Assembly (NCBI GenBank): GCA_016283095.1
Contig: JAEEMG010000082.1
Location: 62,001 to 126,000, forward strand
Source: Paludibacteraceae bacterium
GTDB lineage: Bacteria > Bacteroidota > Bacteroidia > Bacteroidales > Paludibacteraceae
Direction: 5' to 3'
DNA length: 64,000 nt
Within the stretch, counting starts at the first letter, position 1; every line of letters begins with the position of its first letter. Made by a program: the position numbers and the translations under genes. The notes under the pieces were generated by a model. It had not been told where the DNA came from and ran no database searches. It saw only the letters and a program-made list of their open reading frames with translations. This document shows positions 19,236 to 28,681 of the stretch, piece after piece.

Positions 19236-20912
19236 ATGAAAGGGGCTAAATCTTACATAGTTGGCAAAGGGGCTGTTTGTGCATTAGGCAATTCGTTGTC
19301 TGAAATCGTAGCAAATATAGAAGCGGGGAAAAGTGGAGTGAAAAACGGTTCAAAAAGCTACGCTAACGGACAATCATTCCCTTTAGGTGCAGTAGACGGT
19401 GCTTTCTTTTCTCAATATGACATTGCCGACAGATCTGCCTATTCCCGTCTGGAGCAGATGATGATATCGTCTACTTTGGATGCCGCTAAAGACACAACTG
19501 TAGATTTTTCCTCCACGTCTACTTTATTTATATTCTCCACCACAAAAGGAAATATCGACAATCTAAATCACGATCAGTCTGACTATATCCATAGCCTGGC
19601 TGATAATGTTGTGGCATATTTCAAAAATCCTAACAAACCGATATGCGTGTCTAATGCGTGTATATCGGGAGTGTCGGCTGTGATTTACGCTCACAGATTG
19701 ATACAAAGAGGAGAATACAAGAATATTATCGTTGTCGGAGGTGATCTTTTGACCGATTTCGTCGTTTCAGGATTCGATAGCTTCCGTTCTTTAAGTCATA
19801 ATGTCTGTAAACCATACGATAAAGACAGAGATGGTATTTCATTGGGAGAAGGAGCCTCTTCTTTGATATTGTCAAGTGAGACAAATGCCCCAAATTGTTA
19901 TTATATCGCTGGCGGAGCGACGTCAAATGATGCCAACCATATATCTGGTCCATCACGCACCGGAGAAGAGCTGGCACATGCCATTACGACGGCATTGAAT
20001 GAGGCTGGACTGAAAACTTCAGATGTGTCATTTGTGAATATGCATGGGACAGCCACCGTCTACAACGATGAAATGGAATCAAAGGCATTGGCTGTCGCTG
20101 GACTTGCCGACAGCATCGTCGTCAGCACAAAAGGCTATTTCGGGCATACATTAGGATGCTCGGGTGTGCTTGAACTTGCAGTCAGTGTTTCTCTTGCGGA
20201 AAGGGGAAAGATAGCAAAAACTATTGGTTTTGAGGAGATAGGTACTCCTGTCAAACTGAATGTTTCCAAAACAATAATCAAAGACAAACCGTGTGATGTT
20301 TTCGTGAAAACTGGTTCTGGATTTGGTGGTTGCAATGCTGCTGTGGTAGTCAGCAACCGAAATTTTGAAGCGAAGGAGATGAGAGCAACAAACACGTATA
20401 CACAAACAGAATCAGTTGAATTGTCTGAGATTGATTGCAATTCTGATTTCAAGACATATATAAAAGGACTTTTTGCGTCTGTCTCTGAACCATATATGAA
20501 ATTCTCAAAGATGGACGACTATTGTAGACTTGGTACTACAGCGGTGCAATTATTGCTTGATAAAGCGGGTGGGGTATCTCAGTATGACCCATACGAGATA
20601 GCGTTGATTGTAAATACGGATACCGGATGTATAGAGTCTGATTTGGCCCATTGGGATAATATAACAGCGGATGAATATGTGTCGTCGCCTGCCATATTCG
20701 TCTACACTCTACCTAACGTGGTGGCTGGAGAAATAAGCATCAAAAACAAAATCAAGGGTGAAGGTGTGACGCTGGTGAGCGACACTGATGACCCTAAGAC
20801 TATCGTAGAAGAATTTTGCAGTGGGACAAACACAAAAGCTGCGATCTATCTGTATGTGGACAAATGCGACGATAAATTTTCTGCAAAATCAATTCTGTTT
20901 GTCCGCTCGTAG
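19236..20912 (+). CDS. Beta-ketoacyl synthase with degenerate second KS-like half
   Basis: Condensing enzyme of the FabF/FabB thiolase fold. Counting from the ATG at 19236, the active-site Cys142 lies in VSNACISG, and the histidines are His270 (NMHGTA) and His304 (KGYFGHTLG), with Lys299, so the first ~380 residues look like a functional ketoacyl-ACP synthase. Residues about 400-558 are extra: they contain YEIALIVNTDTGC and, later, PAIFVYTLPNVVAGEIS, which resemble the N-terminal half of another ketoacyl synthase (Ketoacyl-synt_2 type) without an active-site Cys. Such fusions are reminiscent of chain-length-factor partners. No ACP, ketoreductase or aryl-polyene cluster is adjacent, so the product is unknown. 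A TTG one codon earlier is less likely as the start. Confidence 0.85.
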   Translation: MKGAKSYIVGKGAVCALGNSLSEIVANIEAGKSGVKNGSKSYANGQSFPLGAVDGAFFSQYDIADRSAYSRLEQMMISSTLDAAKDTTVDFSSTSTLFIFSTTKGNIDNLNHDQSDYIHSLADNVVAYFKNPNKPICVSNACISGVSAVIYAHRLIQRGEYKNIIVVGGDLLTDFVVSGFDSFRSLSHNVCKPYDKDRDGISLGEGASSLILSSETNAPNCYYIAGGATSNDANHISGPSRTGEELAHAITTALNEAGLKTSDVSFVNMHGTATVYNDEMESKALAVAGLADSIVVSTKGYFGHTLGCSGVLELAVSVSLAERGKIAKTIGFEEIGTPVKLNVSKTIIKDKPCDVFVKTGSGFGGCNAAVVVSNRNFEAKEMRATNTYTQTESVELSEIDCNSDFKTYIKGLFASVSEPYMKFSKMDDYCRLGTTAVQLLLDKAGGVSQYDPYEIALIVNTDTGCIESDLAHWDNITADEYVSSPAIFVYTLPNVVAGEISIKNKIKGEGVTLVSDTDDPKTIVEEFCSGTNTKAAIYLYVDKCDDKFSAKSILFVRS

Positions 20913-20996
20913 GAACATACAGACGTGCGTCTGACAAATCAATGCGTATCTCACACGCTCATTCCAATACACAAATAGCATTTCATATTAAATAAA

Positions 20997-21022
20997 AAAG
21001 GCGAACATTTCTGTCCGCCTTT
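20997..21022. terminator. Bidirectional terminator between KS gene and rpsO
   Basis: AAAGGCG (20997-21003) pairs with CGCCTTT (21016-21022), with further ACA/TGT pairing inside after one mismatch. T- and A-rich flanks lie on both sides of the convergent gene pair. Confidence 0.75.
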
Positions 21023-21043
21023 GTTCTTTTTCAAGAAAGTAAA

Positions 21044-21313
21044 TTACTTTCTCAAACCAAGCTTCTTAACGATATCACGGTAACGCTCGATGTCCTTCTC
21101 TTTCAAGAAATCCAACATACGACGACGCTTACCTACCAACATCTTAAGAGATCTTGATGTGTTAAAATCCTTCTTGTTTGACTTTACATGCTCAGTCAAA
21201 TGAGAAATACGGTATGAGAATAGCGCTATCTGGCTCTCTGCTGAACCAGTATCGGTATTAGACTTTCCGTAAGTCCCGAAGATTTCTGCTTTTTTAGCTT
21301 GATCTAGATACAT
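21044..21313 (-). CDS. rpsO: 30S ribosomal protein S15
   Basis: 89-residue S15, full length for the family. It binds 16S rRNA in the platform of the small subunit. Recognisable blocks are GSAESQIALFSYRISHLTEH and the RSLKMLVGKRRRMLDFL segment, ending in KLGLRK. It is monocistronic with its own promoter (21340-21370). It is often autoregulated through its leader in other phyla; the ~27-nt leader left here is too short to judge. Confidence 0.98.
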   Translation of the reverse strand: MYLDQAKKAEIFGTYGKSNTDTGSAESQIALFSYRISHLTEHVKSNKKDFNTSRSLKMLVGKRRRMLDFLKEKDIERYRDIVKKLGLRK

Positions 21314-21339
21314 TGTTATATAATTTTAATTAGCGAGTG

Positions 21340-21370
21340 CAAAAGTAGTAATTATGAATGAGATGACAAA
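21340..21370 (-). promoter_or_regulatory. Promoter of rpsO
   Basis: On the minus strand, TTTG (21367-21370), a 19-nt spacer and TACTTTTG (21340-21347) match the Bacteroidota consensus exactly; the ATG is 27 bp further on. Confidence 0.75.
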
Positions 21371-21436
21371 GAGTTTTTGCTATTTTGTTCCACTCTGTTA
21401 ATTATTTGTTTTGCTTGGCTCTGGTTTATCCAAACA

Positions 21437-21467
21437 AAAAGAGATGTGGGGTAGCCACATCTCTTTT
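21437..21467 (-). terminator. Terminator of porin gene
   Basis: A 13-bp perfect stem, AAAAGAGATGTGG (21437-21449) with CCACATCTCTTTT (21455-21467), lies 22 bp beyond the porin stop codon. A/T-rich flanks let it act on either strand. Confidence 0.8.
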
Positions 21468-21488
21468 AATATACTGTTTGACTTGCAA

Positions 21489-22922
21489 TTAGAAGTTGTA
21501 CTTAACCATAGCACAAATACGGTTGTTGATCACTGTATTGCGATCTTCCTCAACAGCACGGCCTAACCAAAGTCCTTTGTCGTCTTTCTCTTCCTTGCCA
21601 TATGTGGCACCTGTCAACTCATATTCAATTGCCATGTCGAAACATTTGATTGAGTATGTGTAAGTAGGGCATAGACGGAAGCAGTTGTCCAATGTCTTGA
21701 ATGTCTTGCCACCTTTGTGCTGTAGAGAAGTGTATTTTACATATTCTTCTGCCATTCCTTCTTTTGCACCGAAGTTTTTCTGGAATCCAGCGAAGAAGCT
21801 GACCTTAGTGATGTTTCCAGTGTTTTTGCTTGTCTTAGTCCAAACTGGATTGATCCATGTGCTGAACATGCGAAGTGGAGTGTATTCACACTCGCCAGTC
21901 TTCTCGTCTACTTTAGTCAATCCGTATCCGCTTGGCATATTCAAATGAGCGGTGTTCTGACCGTAAACAGCCTTTGCCATCAATTTGAAATTGCTTGATG
22001 GCTTGAACTGGAAGTAGAACATTGGAGAAACAGCTGTGATTCTGTCTGAAGACTTAACTACGCATGTAGTATCCTTGCCTTCATAGATCATCTGCTCTTC
22101 ACGTGTCTGGCGTGGCTTAAGGCTTGTAAGATCAGCTCCTAATCCTACAATTGTCTTTTTGCCTGTGTGATCGATACCCAAATATATTTCAGGAATACAA
22201 GAGTTGTTCAAGAATTTTATGTTTGCTGTAGACGCTGCTCCTATAAGATCCTTGTCTGGTCCGACGGGAGTGTATTGAAGCATCCAAAGCAAGTCTGTTG
22301 TCCATCTCCATCCGTTATCCTTTCCAAAACGAACGTCGTGGCGGATCTGTGGTGAACGGTTGAATGGCTGGAATGGAGAACCTGTCGCAAGTGCGGCGCA
22401 ACCAGGCATCAAATCTGAATTGAACATTGGATGCCATGCCTGTCCTAAAGTCAACATGTTTTTCTTCCATGTAAGACGAGCGAACGCCTGACGAATACGA
22501 AGCAAGTAAGTATATGTACTATAACCGCAGAAATCCATTTCTATTTTACCGCTCATAGTGCAGTTCTCACTCAATTTAGGTCCTTGCAGATTGAGACCAA
22601 GACGAGTTGTGAAGGCCATCCATTGCATAGATGACTGCTGGTTTAGGTCTTCGCCAAGAAGGTTAAGGTTCTCATCTGTTGGCAAGGTGTGGAACAAACC
22701 TCCGTTCACAGCTTGAATTGTGTGAGAATCGTAAGTGAAGTAGTTACGAACAAAACCATAAAGAGAAACTTTAGGCTTTTTGTCGTTACCCTCAAACACA
22801 ACACCGTTGCGGTGGTGACGATGATGACGGTGATGCTTTACTGTGTCAGCAGCAGCATTGTCTTGTGCGAATGCAGATAGAGATGCACAAGCTACCAAGA
22901 TAGATAGTAAAAATTTCTTCAT
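21489..22922 (-). CDS. Outer-membrane porin-like protein with His-rich N-terminus
   Basis: Secreted beta-barrel protein of 477 aa. The signal peptide ends at AFAQ (about residue 20). The mature N-terminus has a striking basic, His-rich run (HHRHHRHHR at about 30-38), followed by SLYGFVRNYFTYDSHTIQ and alternating beta segments such as GLNLQGPKLSENCTMSGKIE. The last residues (CAMVKYNF) end in Phe, typical of barrel C-termini. I infer a substrate-specific outer-membrane channel. It lies 62 bp downstream of the SLC13 transporter on the same strand, which suggests a dicarboxylate or similar anion as substrate. The His run could bind metal or anions; this is speculation. Confidence 0.8.
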   Translation of the reverse strand: MKKFLLSILVACASLSAFAQDNAAADTVKHHRHHRHHRNGVVFEGNDKKPKVSLYGFVRNYFTYDSHTIQAVNGGLFHTLPTDENLNLLGEDLNQQSSMQWMAFTTRLGLNLQGPKLSENCTMSGKIEMDFCGYSTYTYLLRIRQAFARLTWKKNMLTLGQAWHPMFNSDLMPGCAALATGSPFQPFNRSPQIRHDVRFGKDNGWRWTTDLLWMLQYTPVGPDKDLIGAASTANIKFLNNSCIPEIYLGIDHTGKKTIVGLGADLTSLKPRQTREEQMIYEGKDTTCVVKSSDRITAVSPMFYFQFKPSSNFKLMAKAVYGQNTAHLNMPSGYGLTKVDEKTGECEYTPLRMFSTWINPVWTKTSKNTGNITKVSFFAGFQKNFGAKEGMAEEYVKYTSLQHKGGKTFKTLDNCFRLCPTYTYSIKCFDMAIEYELTGATYGKEEKDDKGLWLGRAVEEDRNTVINNRICAMVKYNF

Positions 22923-22938
22923 TTTTTTTCATAAAAAA

Positions 22939-22966
22939 GTAGAGACGCAATTGCCTGCGTCTCTAC
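22939..22966 (-). terminator. Hairpin between SLC13 gene and porin gene
   Basis: GTAGAGACGCA (22939-22949) pairs perfectly with TGCGTCTCTAC (22956-22966), with A/T runs on both sides. It may separate or attenuate transcription between the transporter and the porin. It is another member of the GAGACG stem family. Confidence 0.75.
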
Positions 22967-22984
22967 AAAATATTTTTTGAATAA

Positions 22985-24514
22985 TTAGTTGTTTCCGAAC
23001 ACTGCGTTTCCAAACATGATCAATGCAGAATAGCCTACAATCATACCGAAGACACCTACGATGATACCAACGATAGCCATATCTTTCTGCTGGATGAATC
23101 CCTTAGCATAAGCAAGAGCGTTTGGAGGAGTTGAGATAGGAAGCGACATTGCAAGTGATGCTGACAACGCTACTCCGATAAGAAGTGCTGGCACACCACC
23201 GAATGAAGCCAACTGCTCCTGCATTCCCATACCTGCTGCAGCAAGAATTGGAACAAGAAGTGCTGCTGTACCAGAGTTTGACATAAATGTACTCATCACG
23301 ATACATAGAACACCAGCTCCGACCATCATCACAAGTGTTGGCCACTGATCCAAAGGAATTGAATCAACCATGTGCTTTCCAAGACCTGTCTTATCCAATC
23401 CGATACCTAGTGCGAAACCTCCGGCTACAAGCCAAAGAACATCCCAGTCGATCAAAGCAAGATCCTTCTTTGTGATAACTCCCGTGATTGAGAATACTGC
23501 GAATGGAATCAAAGCGACCACGTTAGCGTTGATGCCGAACAAATCTTTTCCAAACACCCACAAGAAGATTGTGATGCCGAAAGTTACATATACGATGAAG
23601 GCTTTAGGACTCTTGTCGAAATCTCCAGGAACTTCAATCACGATGTCTCTTTGTGAGAATGGGAACAACTTAACTAGTAGGAACCAAGAAAATACAAGGA
23701 TAATCAACACTACAGGAACCATCATCAACATCCAGTCTCCAAAAGCAATCTCGATACCCTGCTTCTCAAGGAATCCAGTCGCGATTGCGTTTGGTGGAGT
23801 TCCGATAGGAGTTCCGATACCACCCACGTTGCAAGCGATTGGAATAGCAAGAGCAAGACCGATTTTTCCTTTTCCGTCAGAAGGAAGAGTTGCAAGCACA
23901 GGAGATAGGATAGTAAGCATCATCGCTGCAGTTGCGGTATTACTCATAAACATTGAGAATGTTGCCGAGATCAAAATGAAACCAAGAAGCACGTATTCAG
24001 CTCTTGTGCCGAAAGGTTTTAGCATTGCTTTAGCAAGACCGGCATCCATCTTATATTTAGTGGCTGCGATTGCCAAAACGAATCCACCCATGAAAAGCAT
24101 GATAGTCGGATCTGCGAATGCGGCCATGATAGCTTTGTAGCTGATAGGCTCTCCGTAAACTTGTCCATTGTATAGGTCGACGCCTTTTTCTGGAGCCATG
24201 AATGCTATCGCACTGTTGGAAACAGTAAGAAGCATCAATACCATTGTCAAAACTGAAGTTGTCCAAATAGGAATTGGCTCAGTAATCCACATTGCGGCAG
24301 CAAATAAGAATATTGCAATTACGCGCTGCTCTAAAACTGTTGGGTCACCCTTAAGTCCGAATGCGTCTGCTGGTAAAAACCATGCCAATAGACCGATTGC
24401 GAGACAAATGCCTAGACAAATGAGTTTCTTGTTGTCGGTTGGCACACCTGATGGGGTGGCCTTTGATGCCTGAGCCCCAGGCAGAGACATGTTTTGTTGC
24501 TCTTTTGGTTCCAT
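22985..24514 (-). CDS. SLC13/DASS family sodium-coupled dicarboxylate transporter
   Basis: Inner-membrane transporter of 509 aa with about 11-12 hydrophobic segments, of the divalent anion:Na+ symporter family. Family hallmarks are two helix-hairpin motifs related to S-N-T. The first half contains SNTATAAMMLTI followed by GGIGTPIGTPPNAIATGF. The second contains MSNSGTAALLVPI and LPISTPPNALAY. These line the Na+ and anion sites. The probable substrates are C4-dicarboxylates such as succinate or fumarate; divalent inorganic anions are an alternative. The gene is divergent from frdCAB and upstream of a porin, which fits uptake or efflux of dicarboxylates linked to fumarate respiration. Confidence 0.92.
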   Translation of the reverse strand: MEPKEQQNMSLPGAQASKATPSGVPTDNKKLICLGICLAIGLLAWFLPADAFGLKGDPTVLEQRVIAIFLFAAAMWITEPIPIWTTSVLTMVLMLLTVSNSAIAFMAPEKGVDLYNGQVYGEPISYKAIMAAFADPTIMLFMGGFVLAIAATKYKMDAGLAKAMLKPFGTRAEYVLLGFILISATFSMFMSNTATAAMMLTILSPVLATLPSDGKGKIGLALAIPIACNVGGIGTPIGTPPNAIATGFLEKQGIEIAFGDWMLMMVPVVLIILVFSWFLLVKLFPFSQRDIVIEVPGDFDKSPKAFIVYVTFGITIFLWVFGKDLFGINANVVALIPFAVFSITGVITKKDLALIDWDVLWLVAGGFALGIGLDKTGLGKHMVDSIPLDQWPTLVMMVGAGVLCIVMSTFMSNSGTAALLVPILAAAGMGMQEQLASFGGVPALLIGVALSASLAMSLPISTPPNALAYAKGFIQQKDMAIVGIIVGVFGMIVGYSALIMFGNAVFGNN

Positions 24515-24569
24515 AAAACCTTTTGATATTTTGTTTTTCTTGTTATTAATTCAGTTGTTAAAAGTGTCG

Positions 24570-24600
24570 CAAATTTATTTATAACAAAGCGTTTGACAAA
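24570..24600 (-). promoter_or_regulatory. Promoter of SLC13 transporter
   Basis: Minus strand: TTTG (24597-24600), 19-nt spacer, TAAATTTG (24570-24577). The ATG lies 55 bp downstream. Confidence 0.75.
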
Positions 24601-24949
24601 ACGAAAAATAGGCTTTTTTTGTTTTGCATAAATATTTGAATGTTTTCAAAATGTAATATGGATGTAATAAATTGCTGACTTAGGTAAGAAAAATATCTGC
24701 GAATCGTTCTTTTTGTTTCTGTCTTTGCTATTTTTCTTTGCAATATGAAAATTAATATTTATGTAAAAGAAGTGTTAAAATGAAATAATTTGCCCAAAAT
24801 CGTATAATATTACACTTTGAGTTCGGAATTAAATATGTGTATATATAAGTGCGACATAAAATGCAATATTCATTTCATTTGTCAAAAAAAAGTAGAAAAT
24901 CATGTGATTGTTGATAAATCAGCATATTTTGCAAAAAACAATTTTTTTG

Positions 24950-24981
24950 TTTGCGTTTTTGCTTTCCGCTTTTTATTTTTG
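24950..24981 (+). promoter_or_regulatory. Promoter of frdCAB
   Basis: TTTG at 24950-24953, a 20-nt spacer, TATTTTTG at 24974-24981. This leaves a leader of roughly 55 nt before the frdC ATG at 25044. Confidence 0.7.
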
Positions 24982-25043
24982 CCGAATATTGCACAAAATG
25001 GGAAATAAAAATTAATAAAAAATAATTCATTAAACGTAATTTT

Positions 25044-25727
25044 ATGTGGTTAACTAGTTCTTCGGTGGGAAGAAAACTGATAATGAGCATATCAGGACTA
25101 TTCCTCATCATGTTTTTGGCATTTCATATGTCAATGAATTTAGTGGCTATCGTTAGCTCAGAGGCATACAACGCAGTATGTGGCTTCTTGGGATCTAACT
25201 GGTATGCAGTGGCTGGTACAGCTGTGCTAGCTGCAGGAGTATTTGTTCACTTTGCTTATGCAATTATGCTTACATTGCAGAATCGCAAGGCACGTGGTGA
25301 GCAGAGATATGCTGTATCTGAGAATCAGAAGTCAGTTGAATGGTCTTCACAGAACATGTTCGTTCTTGGAGCGATCGTGATCATCGGTCTTGCCATCCAC
25401 TTGTCTCACTTCTGGGCACACATGATGCTTCCTGAGTTGGTTGGTAGTGAGGAGTTGCTTCTTACTGCTGATGGCACAACTTACGCTCCTACAGATGGTG
25501 CAGGTTTGATCTCATACACATTTAAGAACCCAATCAACGTTGTTCTTTATGTTATTTGGTTGGTAGCATTGTGGTTCCACTTGACTCACGGTATGTGGTC
25601 AGCTATCCAGACAATCGGTTGGAACAACAAAATTTGGATGTGCCGTTGGAAGTTGATTTCAAACATCTTCGCAACAGTAGTATGTTTCGGCTTTATGGCT
25701 GTAGTTGTTTACGGCTACTTTGCTTAA
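25044..25727 (+). CDS. frdC: Fumarate reductase/succinate dehydrogenase cytochrome b subunit
   Basis: Di-heme membrane anchor subunit of the B-type succinate:quinone oxidoreductase found in Bacteroidota and epsilon-proteobacteria (227 aa). Five hydrophobic helices are visible, with candidate heme-ligand histidines in LAFHMSMN, FVHFAYAIM, HLSHFWAHM and ALWFHLTHGMWS. The family is written sdhC or frdC depending on direction of use; in anaerobic Bacteroidales it works mainly as a fumarate reductase with menaquinol. It is the first gene of a three-gene operon and carries electrons between the quinone pool and the FrdB clusters. Confidence 0.95.
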   Translation: MWLTSSSVGRKLIMSISGLFLIMFLAFHMSMNLVAIVSSEAYNAVCGFLGSNWYAVAGTAVLAAGVFVHFAYAIMLTLQNRKARGEQRYAVSENQKSVEWSSQNMFVLGAIVIIGLAIHLSHFWAHMMLPELVGSEELLLTADGTTYAPTDGAGLISYTFKNPINVVLYVIWLVALWFHLTHGMWSAIQTIGWNNKIWMCRWKLISNIFATVVCFGFMAVVVYGYFA

Positions 25728-25752
25728 TTTCCCATTATAATTGATAAAAATT

Positions 25753-27696
25753 ATGGCAACTATAGATTCAAAAATTCCTAAAGGTCCTTTGGCTCAGAAG
25801 TGGACCAACTATAAGAATCATCAGAAATTGGTGAACCCAGCCAACAAGCGTAAGTTGGATATCATCGTTGTTGGTACTGGTCTTGCAGGTGCGTCTGCAG
25901 CTGCTTCTCTAGGAGCACTAGGTTTCAACGTACTAAATTTCTGTATTCAGGATTCTCCACGTCGTGCTCACTCAATCGCAGCACAGGGAGGTATCAACGC
26001 AGCTAAGAATTATCAGAACGATGGTGACTCTGTTTACCGTCTATTCTACGATACAATCAAGGGTGGTGACTACCGTGCACGTGAGGCAAACGTTTACCGT
26101 CTTGCTGAGGTGTCTAACAGCATCATCGACCAGTGTGTAGCTCAGGGTGTTCCTTTCGCTCGTGAGTACGGTGGTCTTCTTGATAACCGTTCATTCGGTG
26201 GAGCTCAGGTGTCTCGTACTTTCTATGCAAAGGGTCAGACAGGTCAGCAGCTTCTTCTTGGTGCATACTCAGCACTTAGCCGTCAGGTTAACAAGGGTAC
26301 AGTTAAGCTTTACACTCGTTATGAGATGCTTGACGTTGTTATCATCGAGGGTCGTGCTCGTGGTATCATCGCACGTAATCTAGTTACAGGTAAGATCGAG
26401 CGTTTCTTCGGTCACGCAGTAGTTATCGGTACTGGTGGATACGGAAACACTTACTTCCTTTCAACTAACGCTATGGGTTCTAACGGTTCTGCTGCTATGC
26501 AGATCTACCGTAAGGGTGCTTACTTCGCAAACCCATGTTACGCACAGATTCACCCAACTTGTATTCCAGTTCACGGTGATATCCAGTCTAAGTTGACTTT
26601 GATGTCAGAGTCTCTTCGTAATGATGGTCGTATCTGGGTTCCTAAGAAACTTGAGGATGCAAAGGCTATTCAGGAGGGAAGAAAGACAGCTAACGATATT
26701 CCTGATGAGGATCGTGACTTCTACTTGGAGCGCCGTTATCCTGCATTCGGTAACCTTGTGCCTCGTGACGTTGCTTCACGTGCTGCTAAGGAGCGTTGCG
26801 ACAAGGGATTCGGAGTAAACAACACAGGTCTTGCTGTATTCCTTGACTTCAAGTATGCTATCCAGCGTCTTGGTAAGGATGTTGTTGCTCAGAAGTACGG
26901 TAACTTGTTCCAGATGTATGAGAAGATCACTGACGAGAATCCATACGAGGTTCCAATGAAGATCTTCCCTGCTATCCACTACACAATGGGTGGTATCTGG
27001 GTTGACTACGAGTTGATGACATCTATCCCAGGTTTGTTCGCAATCGGTGAGGCTAACTTCTCAGACCACGGAGCTAACCGTCTAGGTGCATCTGCATTGA
27101 TGCAGGGTCTTGCTGACGGATACTTCGTATTGCCATACACAATCCAGAACTATTTGGCTGATCAGATCCAGGTTCCAAGAATGAGCACAGATCTACCTGA
27201 GTTCGCTGAGGCAGAGAAGGCAGTTCAGGACAAGATCAACAAGTTGATGAGCATTCAGGGTTCTGAGAGCGTTGACTCAATCCACAAGAGACTTGGTCAT
27301 ATCATGTGGGAGTACGTAGGTATGGGCCGTACTAAGGAAGGTCTTGAGACAGCGATGAAGAAGATCAAGGAACTTAAGAAAGATTTCTGGAGCAACGTCT
27401 ACATCCCAGGTGAGGCTAACACACTTAACACTGAGTTGGAGAAGGCTTTGAGATTGTCTGACTTCTTGGAGATCGGTTACTTGATGGCTATCGACGGTTA
27501 CAACAGAAATGAGTCTTGTGGTGGTCACTTCCGTGAGGAGTTCCAGACAGAGGAGGGAGAAGCTCTTCGTCAGGATGACCAGTACTCATACGTTGCTTGC
27601 TGGAAGTACACAGGAGAGAATTCAGATCCTGAACTTTTGAAGGAGCCACTTGATTACGAGGAGACAGAGCGTAAGACTCGTAACTACAAGAACTAA
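25753..27696 (+). CDS. frdA: Fumarate reductase/succinate dehydrogenase flavoprotein subunit
   Basis: Catalytic subunit that interconverts fumarate and succinate at a covalently bound FAD. The Rossmann motif is [21 protein letters not shown] is expected to attach to the His of [15 protein letters not shown]. The active site includes [10 protein letters not shown], and the C-terminal FAD contact is [17 protein letters not shown] followed by [13 protein letters not shown]. At 647 aa it matches the long B-type subunit. The ATG at 25753 is chosen over a TTG at 25741. Codon use is strongly biased, as expected for an abundant respiratory enzyme. It lies between frdC (25 bp gap) and frdB (29 bp gap). 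Confidence 0.98.
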   Translation: MATIDSKIPKGPLAQKWTNYKNHQKLVNPANKRKLDIIVVGTGLAGASAAASLGALGFNVLNFCIQDSPRRAHSIAAQGGINAAKNYQNDGDSVYRLFYDTIKGGDYRAREANVYRLAEVSNSIIDQCVAQGVPFAREYGGLLDNRSFGGAQVSRTFYAKGQTGQQLLLGAYSALSRQVNKGTVKLYTRYEMLDVVIIEGRARGIIARNLVTGKIERFFGHAVVIGTGGYGNTYFLSTNAMGSNGSAAMQIYRKGAYFANPCYAQIHPTCIPVHGDIQSKLTLMSESLRNDGRIWVPKKLEDAKAIQEGRKTANDIPDEDRDFYLERRYPAFGNLVPRDVASRAAKERCDKGFGVNNTGLAVFLDFKYAIQRLGKDVVAQKYGNLFQMYEKITDENPYEVPMKIFPAIHYTMGGIWVDYELMTSIPGLFAIGEANFSDHGANRLGASALMQGLADGYFVLPYTIQNYLADQIQVPRMSTDLPEFAEAEKAVQDKINKLMSIQGSESVDSIHKRLGHIMWEYVGMGRTKEGLETAMKKIKELKKDFWSNVYIPGEANTLNTELEKALRLSDFLEIGYLMAIDGYNRNESCGGHFREEFQTEEGEALRQDDQYSYVACWKYTGENSDPELLKEPLDYEETERKTRNYKN

Positions 27697-27725
27697 TTTC
27701 TAGTAAACTTGAAAAATCAGACAAA

Positions 27726-28481
27726 ATGGAAAAACTAATAAATATTACACTTAAGGTATGGCGCCAGAGAGGTCCACAGGAGAAGGGTGCTTTCGAGACA
27801 TACCAGTTGGAGAATATTTCTACAGAGAGCTCATTCCTAGAGATGCTTGACGTTCTTAACGAGAAGTTGGTTAAGGAAAGAAAAGAGCCTGTAGTATTCG
27901 ACCACGACTGTCGTGAGGGTATTTGTGGTATGTGTTCACTATATATCAACGGACATCCACACGGAAAAGACCAGGAGGTTACAACATGTCAGCTACACAT
28001 GCGTCGCTTCAACGATGGTGACACTATCACAATCGAGCCATGGCGTTCAGCTGCATTCCCTGTAATCCGCGACTTGATGGTAGACCGTTCTGCTTTCGAT
28101 AAGATCATGCAGGCAGGTGGTTATACATCAGTTAATACAGGTGGTATTCCTGATGCTAACGCAATTCCTATTCCAAAACCAGTTGCAGACGAGGCAATGG
28201 ACGCTGCATCTTGTATCGGATGTGGTGCTTGTGTAGCAGCATGTAAGAACGGATCAGCTATGTTGTTCGTTTCAGCAAAGGTTTCTCAGTTGGCTCTTCT
28301 TCCTCAGGGTAAGGTAGAGGCTGCTAAGAGAGTGAAGGCTATGATTGCTAAGATGGACGAGCTTGGTTTCGGTAACTGTACTAATACAGGAGCTTGTGAG
28401 GCTGAGTGTCCAAAGGCAGTGTCAATCAGCAATATCGCTCGTTTGAACCGTGAGTTCATCTGCGCTAAGTTGAAAGACTAA
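27726..28481 (+). CDS. frdB: Fumarate reductase/succinate dehydrogenase iron-sulfur subunit
   Basis: Electron-transfer subunit of 251 aa. The [2Fe-2S] site is [10 protein letters not shown] with a fourth Cys in TTCQLH. The C-terminal ferredoxin domain has [13 protein letters not shown] and later [13 protein letters not shown], which ligate the [4Fe-4S] and [3Fe-4S] clusters. It moves electrons between FrdA and the membrane subunit FrdC. It is the last gene of the operon, which ends at a strong terminator. Confidence 0.97.
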   Translation: MEKLINITLKVWRQRGPQEKGAFETYQLENISTESSFLEMLDVLNEKLVKERKEPVVFDHDCREGICGMCSLYINGHPHGKDQEVTTCQLHMRRFNDGDTITIEPWRSAAFPVIRDLMVDRSAFDKIMQAGGYTSVNTGGIPDANAIPIPKPVADEAMDAASCIGCGACVAACKNGSAMLFVSAKVSQLALLPQGKVEAAKRVKAMIAKMDELGFGNCTNTGACEAECPKAVSISNIARLNREFICAKLKD

Positions 28482-28499
28482 TATGGTCAAGAAATAATG

Positions 28500-28533
28500 A
28501 AAGAGGATAGACGTGATTACGTCTATCCTCTTT
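28500..28533 (+). terminator. Terminator of frdCAB
   Basis: A perfect 15-bp stem (28500-28514 with 28519-28533) with loop GATT, followed by further T residues, lies 19 bp after the frdB stop. Confidence 0.9.
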
Positions 28534-28681
28534 TTGATTAATTAATCCGGAAGGATAATCTTTCAAATAATGAGGAATGTTAATTCAATGGACATTGGAC
28601 ATTGGATAAAAACCGTTTGTAAACGCTAGGGTCGGGAAACATACAAATTCAAATGTCATATATAATAAGGAATAAACGATT

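Larger units (their letters stand above)
24515..25043. other. Divergent regulatory region between SLC13 and frdC, 529 bp
   Basis: Very AT-rich spacer with a promoter at each end (24570-24600 minus; 24950-24981 plus). I see no ORF with credible coding features and no clear hairpin between the promoters. Confidence 0.5.

Noticed and set aside
23370..24140. 256-codon plus-strand frame opposite the SLC13 gene
   Set aside because: The minus-strand frame is a clear transporter with conserved motifs; the opposite frame is low-complexity and has no promoter.
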